Positions 19,101-26,779 of a stretch of 64,000 nt of DNA are shown in pieces. The position numbers were made by a program, and so were the translations under genes. The stretch comes from Marinomonas profundimaris. Lineage in GTDB: Bacteria; Pseudomonadota; Gammaproteobacteria; Pseudomonadales; Marinomonadaceae. Under the pieces are notes generated by a model. That model was not told the origin of the DNA and did no database searches. It was given only the letters and a program-made list of their open reading frames with translations. The DNA lies in assembly GCF_000508165.1 (NCBI RefSeq), contig NZ_AYOZ01000056.1, positions 1-64,000 on the forward strand. The letters are read 5' to 3'. Numbering within the stretch: the stretch's first letter is position 1; every line of letters starts with the position of its first letter.

Positions 19101-19529
19101 CATGCCGATATAATGCATCGCACCAATGCCGCCGCCTACCAACACACCATTAAGGAGTAATTGCCAGATGCTTAGATTCGGCTTGATTAATCGCTTTAAT
19201 GTGATGTACGACGCTAAAATACTGGGTATTAATGACAAGACCGTTAGGTAAGGGTCATAAGACACTGTATGGCCCATATCGAATGCAAGCATGCCAACAA
19301 AGTGCATACTCCAAATTCCGCCAGCCATAATGAAAGAACCAGATACAAGAGCAATTGATTTGTACTTTTCAATCACGATATGTTGTGCCACTGAGGCGAA
19401 ATGCAGAGCGAAGAAAGACGCCATGGCCGCCAATGCGATAGAGAGAGCCACAAGCCAGTAGTTGTAGTCGCTTATCATTAGGTTACTTTGATCTACTTGT
19501 GTGACAAAAAAATTATGAAGCCATTGCAT
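16164..19529 (-). CDS. MHYT-PAS hybrid histidine kinase with receiver and Hpt
   Basis: Large membrane sensor of 1121 residues. Order: MHYT sensor of about seven helices (10-260) with its three metal-binding repeats (SMHFVGM, AMHYIGM, GMHYAGM), two PAS/PAC domains (about 275-395, 400-525), HisKA with His about 547 (SHEIRTPMN), HATPase (NILGNAIKF about 661; DSGIGI; GGTGLG), receiver with Asp about 829 (LILMDIQMPNMDG), and C-terminal Hpt with His about 975 (HAVKGTSGN). MHYT domains are proposed to bind copper and sense diatomic gases or redox state. The internal phosphorelay probably feeds the overlapping HD-GYP regulator. Confidence 0.92.
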   Translation of the reverse strand: MQWLHNFFVTQVDQSNLMISDYNYWLVALSIALAAMASFFALHFASVAQHIVIEKYKSIALVSGSFIMAGGIWSMHFVGMLAFDMGHTVSYDPYLTVLSLIPSILASYITLKRLIKPNLSIWQLLLNGVLVGGGIGAMHYIGMEAMEMHVELRYDPAWFIFSIVIAVVLAFIAISTQYYVGKIWTGLSQKWVSCISALIMGAAISGMHYAGMAGARFISIGGSDMSHMSTASNSYLSFVVATITLLLSILASNIASQLRYRQLLLEKTASEVRLKTTLDTAVDGIITIDSHGIIKEFNKAASSIFGWQEKDIINQPFDRLFLKKHTEEFHAFLGIFRDTGETNISGTEREICALNNDGQTFPIRIGVGRVDIIGDETLFVAFISDISTRKAMEETIRKSEKQFSSLIKNIPGASFRCLMDEHWTALFVSDAIYDVAGWMPSDFYDNTTSFSQLIHPDDLKFMLDPENESSKNKTYSVEYRLKHKDGDYVWVLENGSIIHNDAGEAEWIDGVILDISQRIEMENELRLAKQKAEESAESKASFLANMSHEIRTPMNAIIGFSDILLDSDVSGDNKKHLATISKSARSLLHLLNDILDSAKLEKNKLELDIQVFVLANMVDTVISTLWLQARNKGLALNFEIETEVEQAFLGAEDRIRQVLMNILGNAIKFTEKGYVTLTVSKNSNHSLRFSVQDSGIGIPAERMKSIFDPFTQADASMSRRFGGTGLGTSISKQLITLMGGELHAESVLGVGSCFYFDLPLEVSEAPPEATLSQLPVIKEQKILIADDIEQNLTLLTLLLKRQGHTVFLAKDGIEAIEQFKTIKPDLILMDIQMPNMDGLMATQIIRQYEKENQRPHTPVIALTANVLVEDKLEAQQSGMDGFANKPIDIHALVAEMARVLKEPLVPAHQEKGADIQTTGVKNTQINISKGLSLWLEMPLYITELSTFSSLNSDLPKRLSDYLSIQAYDDIHALAHAVKGTSGNLALLNISNVMATIERAAQKKNRKQCEKGIQWLTSSLTEFFTELSQLADKSSSDEQSQPVDYRVTLSKTGLLSLLNALMLSANSGEIDDEKIELLIRNVPQSMKIHAIEISKAIANFDFDSAVTTLTQLKVQIAKEADK

Positions 19530-19798
19530 TAAATTACGTATTACCTATGTTGTTTTCTTAGTTGAAAAATGGTGTTTTACCAGCGTGTTTTTGTTTACAG
19601 TGGCCAATTAAAGTTCGTTTACACTTTCTCTTTTAAAGGGAAAAACTAACTTTTTTTATGATCTAACGGTACGAAAAAGGCCAATGTAGCGTATTTCGTT
19701 GACTCTGTTTCCCATTCTTTCGAGTATGGAAAGATTAATAATAATATGTGCATAGAATGCCATACTCAAAAACAAAACCAATAAGAAATTTTAATAGA

Positions 19799-21301
19799 AT
19801 GAGTAACAAAATGTATTTAGGTCTTGATCTTGGAACATCGGGTTTAAAAGGTGTCGTTATTGACGACAAAGGGCAAGTATTGGCGCAGGAGTCGATTTCT
19901 TTGTCAGTCAGTAGTCCACAGGCGACGTGGTCTGAGCAAGACCCTTTGTCTTGGTGGCAGGCTTGTGTTGACGTTATCGGGCAACTGCAATCACGTTTAG
20001 ACTTGAGCAAGCTAAAAGCCATTGGATTATCAGGGCAAATGCATGGCGCGACCTTGCTGGATCGGCAAGGCGATATTTTGCGACCTTGTATATTATGGAA
20101 TGATGGACGTAGCCAAGCGCAATGCCAAGCTTTGATGGCCGAATTTCCAGATTTAATTAAACGCTCAGGCAACCTTGCCATGCCGGGCTTTACTGCGCCT
20201 AAAATACGCTGGGTTCAAGAAAATGAACCAGCCATTTTTGAAAAACTTGCGTTTGTGCTCTTGCCTAAAGATTATCTGGCGTATCGTTTAACAGGCGAGA
20301 TGTCCTCAGATTGCTCGGATGCTGCAGGCACCTTATGGCTGAATCCTGAAACACGTCAATGGGACGATGCTTTATTGGCTGCGACAGGCTTAACGCAAGC
20401 CAATATGCCGACCGTGTATGAAGGCTGTGATCTTGTGGGCGTGTTATCAGAAGGCGTTGCTCAACAGCTTAAACTGCCTCAACTACCTGTCGTCGCGGGC
20501 GCTGGCGACAATGCCGCTGGCGCGGTGGGCATGGGTGTAACCAATCCGGGCCAAGGTTTTATTTCGTTGGGCACATCTGGTGTGTACTTCACCGTCAGTG
20601 AATCTCACAAAGCGAATCCAGAAAATACCGTGCATGCGTTTTGTCACGCATTGCCGAACCGTTGGCACCAAATGGGCGTGACATTAAGCGCTGCAAATTC
20701 TCTTTCTTGGTTTGCGAAGCTGGTGGGAAAAACCGTTCCTGAATTATTGGACGGGCTAGAAGATTCAGGCCTTAAGCGCACCAGCGTTCTATTCTTACCG
20801 TATCTGAGTGGCGAACGGACACCACACAATGACCCATTAGCAAATGGTCAATTTGTCGGGCTGACGAATACAACAAACGTAGACTCGATGACATTGGCTG
20901 TGCTTGAGGGTGTCGCGTTTTCTTTATTGGATTGTCAAAACGCATTGGACAGTGCAGGCAGTGTGGCCGATGAGTTATCACTGATTGGCGGTGGAGCACG
21001 TAACGCGATGTGGCGTCAGATTATTGCTAACGTTTTGGATAAGCGTCTTACGTATCGCGATGGTGGCGATGTCGGTCCCGGTCTGGGAGCTGCACGTTTG
21101 GCGTTGTTGGGCGAGCAGCAAAGCCAAGGAAAAGACATCGAACTGTTGATTACAGAATATTGCACCTTGCCAGACGTATTGGCTGAGCATCAACCCGACG
21201 CGTCAGTTAGGGCTTACTATCAAGAAAAATACGCCTTGTACCAGACGCTTTATCAAGCGACCAAAAACCTAAACGACCGATTGGCTCAACTGTCCTCTTA
21301 A
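19799..21301 (+). CDS. xylB: xylulokinase
   Basis: FGGY-family sugar kinase that phosphorylates D-xylulose to xylulose 5-phosphate for the pentose phosphate pathway. The ATPase core begins YLGLDLGTSGLKGVV; GQMHGATLLD, the Asp-containing GAGDNAAGAVGMG and the C-terminal IGGGARNAMWRQI are typical of XylB. Start codons at 19799 and 19811 are both plausible; neither has a strong ribosome-binding site. In Pseudomonas fluorescens the equivalent gene (mtlY) is in the mannitol operon; here it is convergent with it. D-arabitol oxidised by the neighbouring dehydrogenase would give its substrate. Confidence 0.92.
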   Translation: MSNKMYLGLDLGTSGLKGVVIDDKGQVLAQESISLSVSSPQATWSEQDPLSWWQACVDVIGQLQSRLDLSKLKAIGLSGQMHGATLLDRQGDILRPCILWNDGRSQAQCQALMAEFPDLIKRSGNLAMPGFTAPKIRWVQENEPAIFEKLAFVLLPKDYLAYRLTGEMSSDCSDAAGTLWLNPETRQWDDALLAATGLTQANMPTVYEGCDLVGVLSEGVAQQLKLPQLPVVAGAGDNAAGAVGMGVTNPGQGFISLGTSGVYFTVSESHKANPENTVHAFCHALPNRWHQMGVTLSAANSLSWFAKLVGKTVPELLDGLEDSGLKRTSVLFLPYLSGERTPHNDPLANGQFVGLTNTTNVDSMTLAVLEGVAFSLLDCQNALDSAGSVADELSLIGGGARNAMWRQIIANVLDKRLTYRDGGDVGPGLGAARLALLGEQQSQGKDIELLITEYCTLPDVLAEHQPDASVRAYYQEKYALYQTLYQATKNLNDRLAQLSS

Positions 21302-21340
21302 TAGAAAACGGTTTTCTGAACTACGCACTTTTCTTATATA

Positions 21341-21380
21341 AAAACGCCGCGAACAAAAAAATGTCCGCGGCGTTTTTTTT
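21341..21380. terminator. bidirectional terminator, xylB/araC-type gene
   Basis: A 13-base stem with one mismatch (21342-21354 with 21363-21375) has A-rich and T-rich flanks and lies between convergent genes. Confidence 0.85.
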
Positions 21381-21401
21381 GGTTCTAAGGAGGAGGGAGC
21401 A

Positions 21402-22310
21402 TTAAGACAGTGGCATCACGCCTTCAATATGAATGTTGCTTTGCGTGCGAAAGTCTCTGGGTGTAACGCCTTTTAATTCATGAAAACGGCGGTTGAAATT
21501 GGCCACATTATTAAAGCCAACCTGAAAGCAAATGGTCGCAATTTGTTGATCGGTTTCCGTTAGCAGGCTGCAAGCACGGCTGATTCGAACGCGATTTACA
21601 AACTCAATGAATCGGTTTCCTGTGGCTTTCTTAAAAAAGCGCGAAAAGTGACTGTCCGACATACCAATTAAGCCTGCAACGCCTGAAAGTGTAATGTCTT
21701 GGCTGTAGTTTTGTGACACATAATCCACGACAGTGTTGATCTTTCTCTGCAATGTTTCACTGGATTTCAAGTCAATCTGAACGGTTGAAAGTAAGCGGTA
21801 ACTACGGCTTTTGGCAAGCGTTTGCAAGAGAGGGAGCGAAAGAATCAATCTAGATAAACCGCTTGAGTCGCGTACTTTTTGAAACACTTCTTTGAGGTAT
21901 TGATGGTCTAGGTCGAAGAACTCAATGCCGGATTTTGCTCTGGCGAGCATGGGAAGAATCTCAGCCAATTCAGGGATGATTTTCATGCCATTTGAAAACG
22001 ATTCATGATCAAAGCGAATCACCATATCACGAAGGAGAACGTCTTCTTGGTCATTTTGACAGATCCAATTATGAGGCAGCCTTGGTCCGGTTAAAATAAG
22101 CTGACCTGGAGAATAGTTACCAATGTAGTCGCCTACAAATACCTTACCAGAAGTCGCTTCTATAAAATGCAACTCATAGTCATCATGGGCGTGCCAGCGA
22201 ATCAAATCACTTGGATAGCCGTGCTCTAAATATCGAATGGTTTCGTTGTCTTCAACGATCTCGTATTCAGGCGTGATACGTTTGGCGGTATTAGGCATAG
22301 TCTTTCTCAC
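21402..22310 (-). CDS. mtlR: AraC-family regulator, MtlR-like
   Basis: Regulator of 302 residues, the size of Pseudomonas MtlR. An N-terminal cupin-type sensor (about 15-160; WHAHDDYELHFIE) is followed by two AraC helix-turn-helix motifs (about 195-295; ITLSGVAGLIGMSDSHFSRF and IATICFQVGFNNVANFNRRF). MtlR activates the polyol transport/dehydrogenase operon in P. fluorescens. It follows the dehydrogenase gene after 124 bases on the same strand, so it may be transcribed with the operon or from its own promoter. The first ATG (22310) or the one at 22298 may be used. Confidence 0.85.
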   Translation of the reverse strand: MRKTMPNTAKRITPEYEIVEDNETIRYLEHGYPSDLIRWHAHDDYELHFIEATSGKVFVGDYIGNYSPGQLILTGPRLPHNWICQNDQEDVLLRDMVIRFDHESFSNGMKIIPELAEILPMLARAKSGIEFFDLDHQYLKEVFQKVRDSSGLSRLILSLPLLQTLAKSRSYRLLSTVQIDLKSSETLQRKINTVVDYVSQNYSQDITLSGVAGLIGMSDSHFSRFFKKATGNRFIEFVNRVRISRACSLLTETDQQIATICFQVGFNNVANFNRRFHELKGVTPRDFRTQSNIHIEGVMPLS

Positions 22311-22434
22311 GGAAGCGCAGAGGGCAGTACAGTGTTGATAGTTGCGATCTGATGCTTCATTTATTTATAAAACAGGTTCAAGAAAAAAGGCAAACGGCCG
22401 GATTGTCTTTCTTCTCGAACCAGATTGCCGTTAT

Positions 22435-23865
22435 CTAAGTATATCGTTTCATGTTCGCCTGAATTTCTTGTGTCAGTTGATCCACGAAAGCAGGGAATTC
22501 AGTCGGTATATTACCCCATAAAAAGCGATCATTGGCAAAAGCTTTGATGCCTGCATCGTCGTTCGTGAAGGAAGCAAGCGCGGCTTTATTTGGCTCATGG
22601 TAAGGCGTACTCAGTTTCGCTTCATTCGACAGTTGAATGAAGGTGAACCAGCTTGCAATACCTTGAATCGTTTTCGTTGGAGTGCGGCCCTTTCGGTAAG
22701 CGCCTTCCAATGTAGGGAAAACGAAAATCGGAAATTTTGCATAACCATCCGTACAAATTCGTTCTACCGTATCGCCAATGTTTGCGTTGCTAAAGCGTTG
22801 CGCAATGATGTCGAAATACGCAGGCAAATCGACCACAGAGTCACCAATGGCTGGAATAGAGTCTTGTAAAATAAAGTCAGCAAAGTACTGCTTTAACTCA
22901 GCATCGCGCATGGCTTCGTCGAAATACGTTAAGCCTTTCAACGCCGCTTGATACGTCACGCAAGTATGGCCTGCATTTAAGATGCGAATCTTGGCTTCTT
23001 CAAATGGCACAACGTCTTTCACAAACTGCACGCCAACAAGATCCAACGCAGGTTTTTGGCCCGCAAAGTTGTCTTCCACAACCCATTGAATGAAATCTTC
23101 ACCCATGACAGTCATGTCATCGTCAACGCCGAATCGAGTTTGCACGTCATCGACGTGTTTTTGGCTTGGTTTCGGTGTGATGCGGTCGACCATGGAGCAA
23201 GGAAAAGACGCATTTTCTTTTAGCCATTCTGCCAACTCAGGGTCTTGTTTGGCGGCAATGAACTGCAATAAACCGGTTTCAAGCAATTCCCCGTTGTGGC
23301 GAAGGTTATCGCAGCACAACAGCGTGATTTTCGCTTTTGATGTTTCACTGCGTTGTTTTAATCCTGCATAAAGGAAGGCGTACAAGGTGTTTCGAGCGCC
23401 TTCGATGTCGGCTTTGATGGCAGGGTGATCCAACATCAAGGCGCGGTTTTCATCGAGGTAATAGCCACCTTCGGTCACGGTGGATGTCACCAATTGTATG
23501 TTGGCATCCGCCAGCGCTGAGTCCACGGCTTGTGGTGCTTGTGCGCCGTCAATTTGCTGAACAATAGAGCGTATGTGTTCGTACTTGGTGGCGCCATCGG
23601 CGGCCATGGTTTTCAACACATATTCGCCCTTTTGCTCGATGAAGCGGGAGAATACTTGGCTGTCTTGTGGGCGAATATTAACGCCAATAATGCCCCAGTT
23701 TTGTTCGCCGGCTTGAGCGAGCAAACGGTCAAAATACACGGCTTGGTGAGCGCGATGAAACGCGCCCACGCCGAGGTGTAAAACACCCGCTTGAATGGCG
23801 TCTTTTTGGTAGCCTTGAACAGCAAGCTGTTCATTATTCAGCGAAGCTTGTAGATGGTTTGCCAT
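22435..23865 (-). CDS. mtlD: polyol (mannitol/arabitol) 2-dehydrogenase
   Basis: Long-chain, metal-independent NAD-dependent dehydrogenase of 476 residues, close to P. fluorescens mannitol 2-dehydrogenase. The N-terminal nucleotide site reads VLHLGVGAFHRAHQAVYFD, and the catalytic K-x4-N-x2-H pattern is present (AKIRILNAGH, about residues 293-303). The family oxidises D-mannitol to fructose, D-arabitol to xylulose and sorbitol to fructose; the substrate range is not readable. Its start lies one base after the ABC ATPase stop, so it belongs to that operon. Fructuronate reductases are related, but the transporter context favours polyols. Confidence 0.9.
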   Translation of the reverse strand: MANHLQASLNNEQLAVQGYQKDAIQAGVLHLGVGAFHRAHQAVYFDRLLAQAGEQNWGIIGVNIRPQDSQVFSRFIEQKGEYVLKTMAADGATKYEHIRSIVQQIDGAQAPQAVDSALADANIQLVTSTVTEGGYYLDENRALMLDHPAIKADIEGARNTLYAFLYAGLKQRSETSKAKITLLCCDNLRHNGELLETGLLQFIAAKQDPELAEWLKENASFPCSMVDRITPKPSQKHVDDVQTRFGVDDDMTVMGEDFIQWVVEDNFAGQKPALDLVGVQFVKDVVPFEEAKIRILNAGHTCVTYQAALKGLTYFDEAMRDAELKQYFADFILQDSIPAIGDSVVDLPAYFDIIAQRFSNANIGDTVERICTDGYAKFPIFVFPTLEGAYRKGRTPTKTIQGIASWFTFIQLSNEAKLSTPYHEPNKAALASFTNDDAGIKAFANDRFLWGNIPTEFPAFVDQLTQEIQANMKRYT

Positions 23866-23866
23866 G

Positions 23867-24961
23867 TTACGCTTCCTCTGGGATCACAGAAATAACTTGA
23901 TCTTGGTCGTTGAATAAAATGATTTCTTGAACATCGACTTTGATGCTGACTTCTTGACCATCTTTCAGTTCGGTACGTGCGCCCGCTTTGACGATGATGG
24001 TTTGATCGTTTTGCAATTGAATGTGCGCGTAAGCTTCTGACCCTAGGTGTTCAACCAATTCAATGCGACCAGTTAAATCGCCACCTTCCGACACTAAACT
24101 CAAATGCTCAGGACGAATGCCCACAATTGCAGTATCAGGCTGTGCGCCTTTCAAGCGGTTCGCAGGGAAATGAATGGTGTGTCCAAATAGATCAAAGACA
24201 AGTTCGTCTTCTTTGTGTGTGATTTTGTCCGCAGGAATAAGGTTCATCTTCGGTGTGCCAATGAACTCGGCCACAAAGCGGCTGTTTGGCTTGCGGTACA
24301 GTTCCAATGGCGTGCCCACTTGTTCGATTTGACCCGCGTTTAAGATCACCACGCGATCGGCCAGTGTCATCGCTTCCACTTGGTCATGGGTTACGTAGAT
24401 CATGGTGGTGCCCAGTTTTTTGTGCAGGCGTGCCAATTCCAAGCGCATTTGCACACGAAGCGCAGCGTCTAGGTTGGAAAGTGGTTCATCAAACAAGAAG
24501 ACTTTTGGTTGACGCACAATGGCGCGGCCAATGGCAACACGTTGACGTTGACCACCGGACAATTCTTTAGGTTTGCGTTCCAACAATGGATCAAGCTGCA
24601 AAGATGCAGAGACTGAGCGGACTTTTTCTTGGATTTCTGCGTCTGGTACTTTCGCAAGACGAAGCGCGAACGATAGGTTGTCTGCCACGGTCATGTGTGG
24701 GTACAAGGCATAAGATTGAAACACCATAGCCAAATCACGTTTCGATGATGCCAGCTCAGTAATATCTCGGCCGTCTAGTTCAATGCTGCCGCCCGTGCTA
24801 GTTTCAAGACCGGCAATGGTTCGAAGTAGAGTGGATTTACCACAACCTGATGGTCCAACGAACACCAAAAACTCGCCTTCAGTAATGGACAGGTTAATAC
24901 CGCGTAGCGCGTGGTAGTTGTCGTAGTGTTTTTGTAAATCTGTAATCGTTAAATATGACAT
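23867..24961 (-). CDS. mtlK: polyol ABC transporter, ATP-binding protein
   Basis: Cytoplasmic ATPase of a sugar/polyol importer, MalK/UgpC type, 364 residues. Walker A GPSGCGKSTLL (about 36-46), Q-loop FQSYALYPHMT, signature LSGGQRQRVAIGRA (about 135), Walker B VFLFDEPLSNLDA and switch His (VTHDQ) are intact; the C-terminal TOBE/regulatory domain (about 240-360) contains GIRPEHL. It works as a dimer with the two permeases just upstream (18 bases from the previous gene). Named after the Pseudomonas mannitol system; smoK in Rhodobacter is the equivalent. Confidence 0.92.
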   Translation of the reverse strand: MSYLTITDLQKHYDNYHALRGINLSITEGEFLVFVGPSGCGKSTLLRTIAGLETSTGGSIELDGRDITELASSKRDLAMVFQSYALYPHMTVADNLSFALRLAKVPDAEIQEKVRSVSASLQLDPLLERKPKELSGGQRQRVAIGRAIVRQPKVFLFDEPLSNLDAALRVQMRLELARLHKKLGTTMIYVTHDQVEAMTLADRVVILNAGQIEQVGTPLELYRKPNSRFVAEFIGTPKMNLIPADKITHKEDELVFDLFGHTIHFPANRLKGAQPDTAIVGIRPEHLSLVSEGGDLTGRIELVEHLGSEAYAHIQLQNDQTIIVKAGARTELKDGQEVSIKVDVQEIILFNDQDQVISVIPEEA

Positions 24962-24979
24962 GTGAAAGCTTCCTAATAA

Positions 24980-25810
24980 TTATTTTACGGCGCCGAATGT
25001 AAGGCCTTGGACTAATTGTTTTTGACAGAACCAACCAAAAATGACGATTGGAGCACACGCTAATGTTGATGCAGCAGACAGTTTTGCCCAGAACAAACCT
25101 TCAGGGCTTGAGTAGGACGCAATCATGGCGGTAAGCGGTGCGGCTTCTGACGCGGTTAAGTTAAGAGACCAAAAGGCTTCGTTCCAACAAAGAACGATCG
25201 ACAACAAAGCAGTAGAAGAGATCGCGCCAACGGACAATGGCATAACGACTTTCACAACTTCGTCCCACGGGGTTGCGCCGTCCATTCGCGCGGCTTCAAG
25301 AATCTCTTTTGGCAAATCTTTGAAGTAGGAGAACAGCATCCAGACCACAATAGGCAAGTTCATCAGAGTGAAAATGATGACCAACGCTGTGCGAGAATCG
25401 AGTAATCCGTAGTCTCGGCACAAAATGTAGATTGGTACCAATACGCCCACAGCAGGCAGCATTTTGGTGGAGAGCATCCAAAGCAAAATGTCTTTCGTGC
25501 GTTTGCCAGGAAAGAATGCCATGGAGTACGCCGCAGGAATGGCGATGATCAATGCCAAAATGGTGGCGCCAAATGAGGTAACGACCGAGTTCCAAGCGTG
25601 ATGAATGTAATCACTGCGCTCTTGAACGATTTCAAAGTTCTCCAACGTTGGTTCAAAAAACAGCGTGGGCGGAATGGAAATGGCCTGCAGCTCTGTCTTG
25701 AACGACGTAATAAACATCCAAAAGATAGGGAAAAATAACACCAAGGCAATGGTCCAAGCGAACAAGCCGGTCAGAATGGTTTTGAGTTTTCGTTGTTGAT
25801 TAAGAGTCAT
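24980..25810 (-). CDS. mtlG: polyol ABC transporter permease
   Basis: Inner-membrane permease of the MalG/CUT1 type, 276 residues with six hydrophobic helices. The ATPase-docking EAA loop reads EILEAARMDGATPWDEVVKVVMP (about 180-202, shown by EAARMDGA). Together with the permease encoded 10 bases upstream it should form the channel heterodimer. GAGGTAAATACG before the ATG supports the start. The C-terminal GLTFGAVK is usual for sorbitol/mannitol permeases. Confidence 0.91.
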   Translation of the reverse strand: MTLNQQRKLKTILTGLFAWTIALVLFFPIFWMFITSFKTELQAISIPPTLFFEPTLENFEIVQERSDYIHHAWNSVVTSFGATILALIIAIPAAYSMAFFPGKRTKDILLWMLSTKMLPAVGVLVPIYILCRDYGLLDSRTALVIIFTLMNLPIVVWMLFSYFKDLPKEILEAARMDGATPWDEVVKVVMPLSVGAISSTALLSIVLCWNEAFWSLNLTASEAAPLTAMIASYSSPEGLFWAKLSAASTLACAPIVIFGWFCQKQLVQGLTFGAVK

Positions 25811-25820
25811 CGTATTTACC

Positions 25821-26681
25821 TCACACCGTTAGGTTTTTGCCAACGGCACGAATTAAGAAAAAGGCGACGATATTGGCCAGCAATACAGCGAACAAACCAC
25901 CCGCAGAAGCCACACCAACGTCATATTGAAGAAGCGCTTGGTTGTAAATTAAGTACGCCAAGTTGGTGCTGTCGTACCCTGGGCCACCACCGGTCGAAAC
26001 GAAGATTTCGGCAAACACGGCCAATAGGAAAATGGTTTCGATCATCACCACAACGGCTATTGGGCGCGCTAAGTGAGGAATGGTTAGGTAGCGGAAGATG
26101 TGAAGGCCCGTTGCGCCATCCATTTGAGCCGCTTCTTTTTGTTCCGTGTCTTGGGATTGCAGCGCGGTCACAAAGACCAAAATAGCAAACGGAAGCCACT
26201 GCCAGCTCACCATGATAATCACGGACATCAGAGGATACGACGACAACCAGTCAATGGGTTCGAGCCCCAGAGATTGCGAGATCCACGCAAAAATACCGTA
26301 AACCGGATTCATCATCATGTTCTTCCAGATTAAGGCGTTCACGGTAGGCATGATGAAAAATGGAGAGATTAACAATACACGGACGATGCCTTGTCCGAAG
26401 AAAGGCTTGTCAATCAAGGCGGATAAAACGACACCAATAACCACGGTGATGATCAGTACTGAAAGTAACAGTATTAATGTGTTCGCCACCGCGGGAATAA
26501 AGCCGGGATCGGTGATGAAGAACTCAAAGTTCATCAGACCGACGAAGTTATTCTGACCTGGATACAATAGGTTGTAGCGTATTGTAGAAAAGTAAATGGT
26601 CATGGACAAAGGGATGATCATCCAAACCAGGAGCAGGATGACAGACGGCGCCATTAATAAGCGAGTGATTGAGCGCTTCAT
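25821..26681 (-). CDS. mtlF: polyol ABC transporter permease
   Basis: Second inner-membrane permease, MalF/CUT1 type, 286 residues with six predicted helices and the EAA loop (KEAAQMDGATGLHIF, about 180). It lacks the long periplasmic insertion of E. coli MalF, as do other polyol permeases. It is separated from the binding-protein gene by 98 bases that contain two small hairpins, and from the next permease by 10 bases. Confidence 0.91.
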   Translation of the reverse strand: MKRSITRLLMAPSVILLLVWMIIPLSMTIYFSTIRYNLLYPGQNNFVGLMNFEFFITDPGFIPAVANTLILLLSVLIITVVIGVVLSALIDKPFFGQGIVRVLLISPFFIMPTVNALIWKNMMMNPVYGIFAWISQSLGLEPIDWLSSYPLMSVIIMVSWQWLPFAILVFVTALQSQDTEQKEAAQMDGATGLHIFRYLTIPHLARPIAVVVMIETIFLLAVFAEIFVSTGGGPGYDSTNLAYLIYNQALLQYDVGVASAGGLFAVLLANIVAFFLIRAVGKNLTV

Positions 26682-26741
26682 GTTTTGTGTCTCTTATTAT
26701 AAGCAGGAGTGTTCGCCCTTAAATGGGCGAGTTAGAAATAA

Positions 26742-26765
26742 GAAATAGGGCAAATGCCCTATTTC
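26742..26765 (-). terminator. attenuating hairpin after the binding-protein gene
   Basis: An 11-bp stem (26742-26752 with 26755-26765) is followed on the minus strand by TTATTTC. It lies 15 bases past the binding-protein stop codon and before the first permease, and probably raises binding-protein expression over the permeases by partial termination or by protecting the mRNA end. A second small hairpin (about 26714-26729) follows. Confidence 0.65.
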
Positions 26766-26779
26766 TTTGTCAGCTGGGG

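Noticed and set aside
22090..25800. Higher local G+C and many long antisense frames in the polyol operon, considered as a sign of recent transfer
   Set aside because: The operon shares the style of its surroundings, has no mobile element or repeat at its borders, and the same genes are common in related bacteria; composition was not computed.
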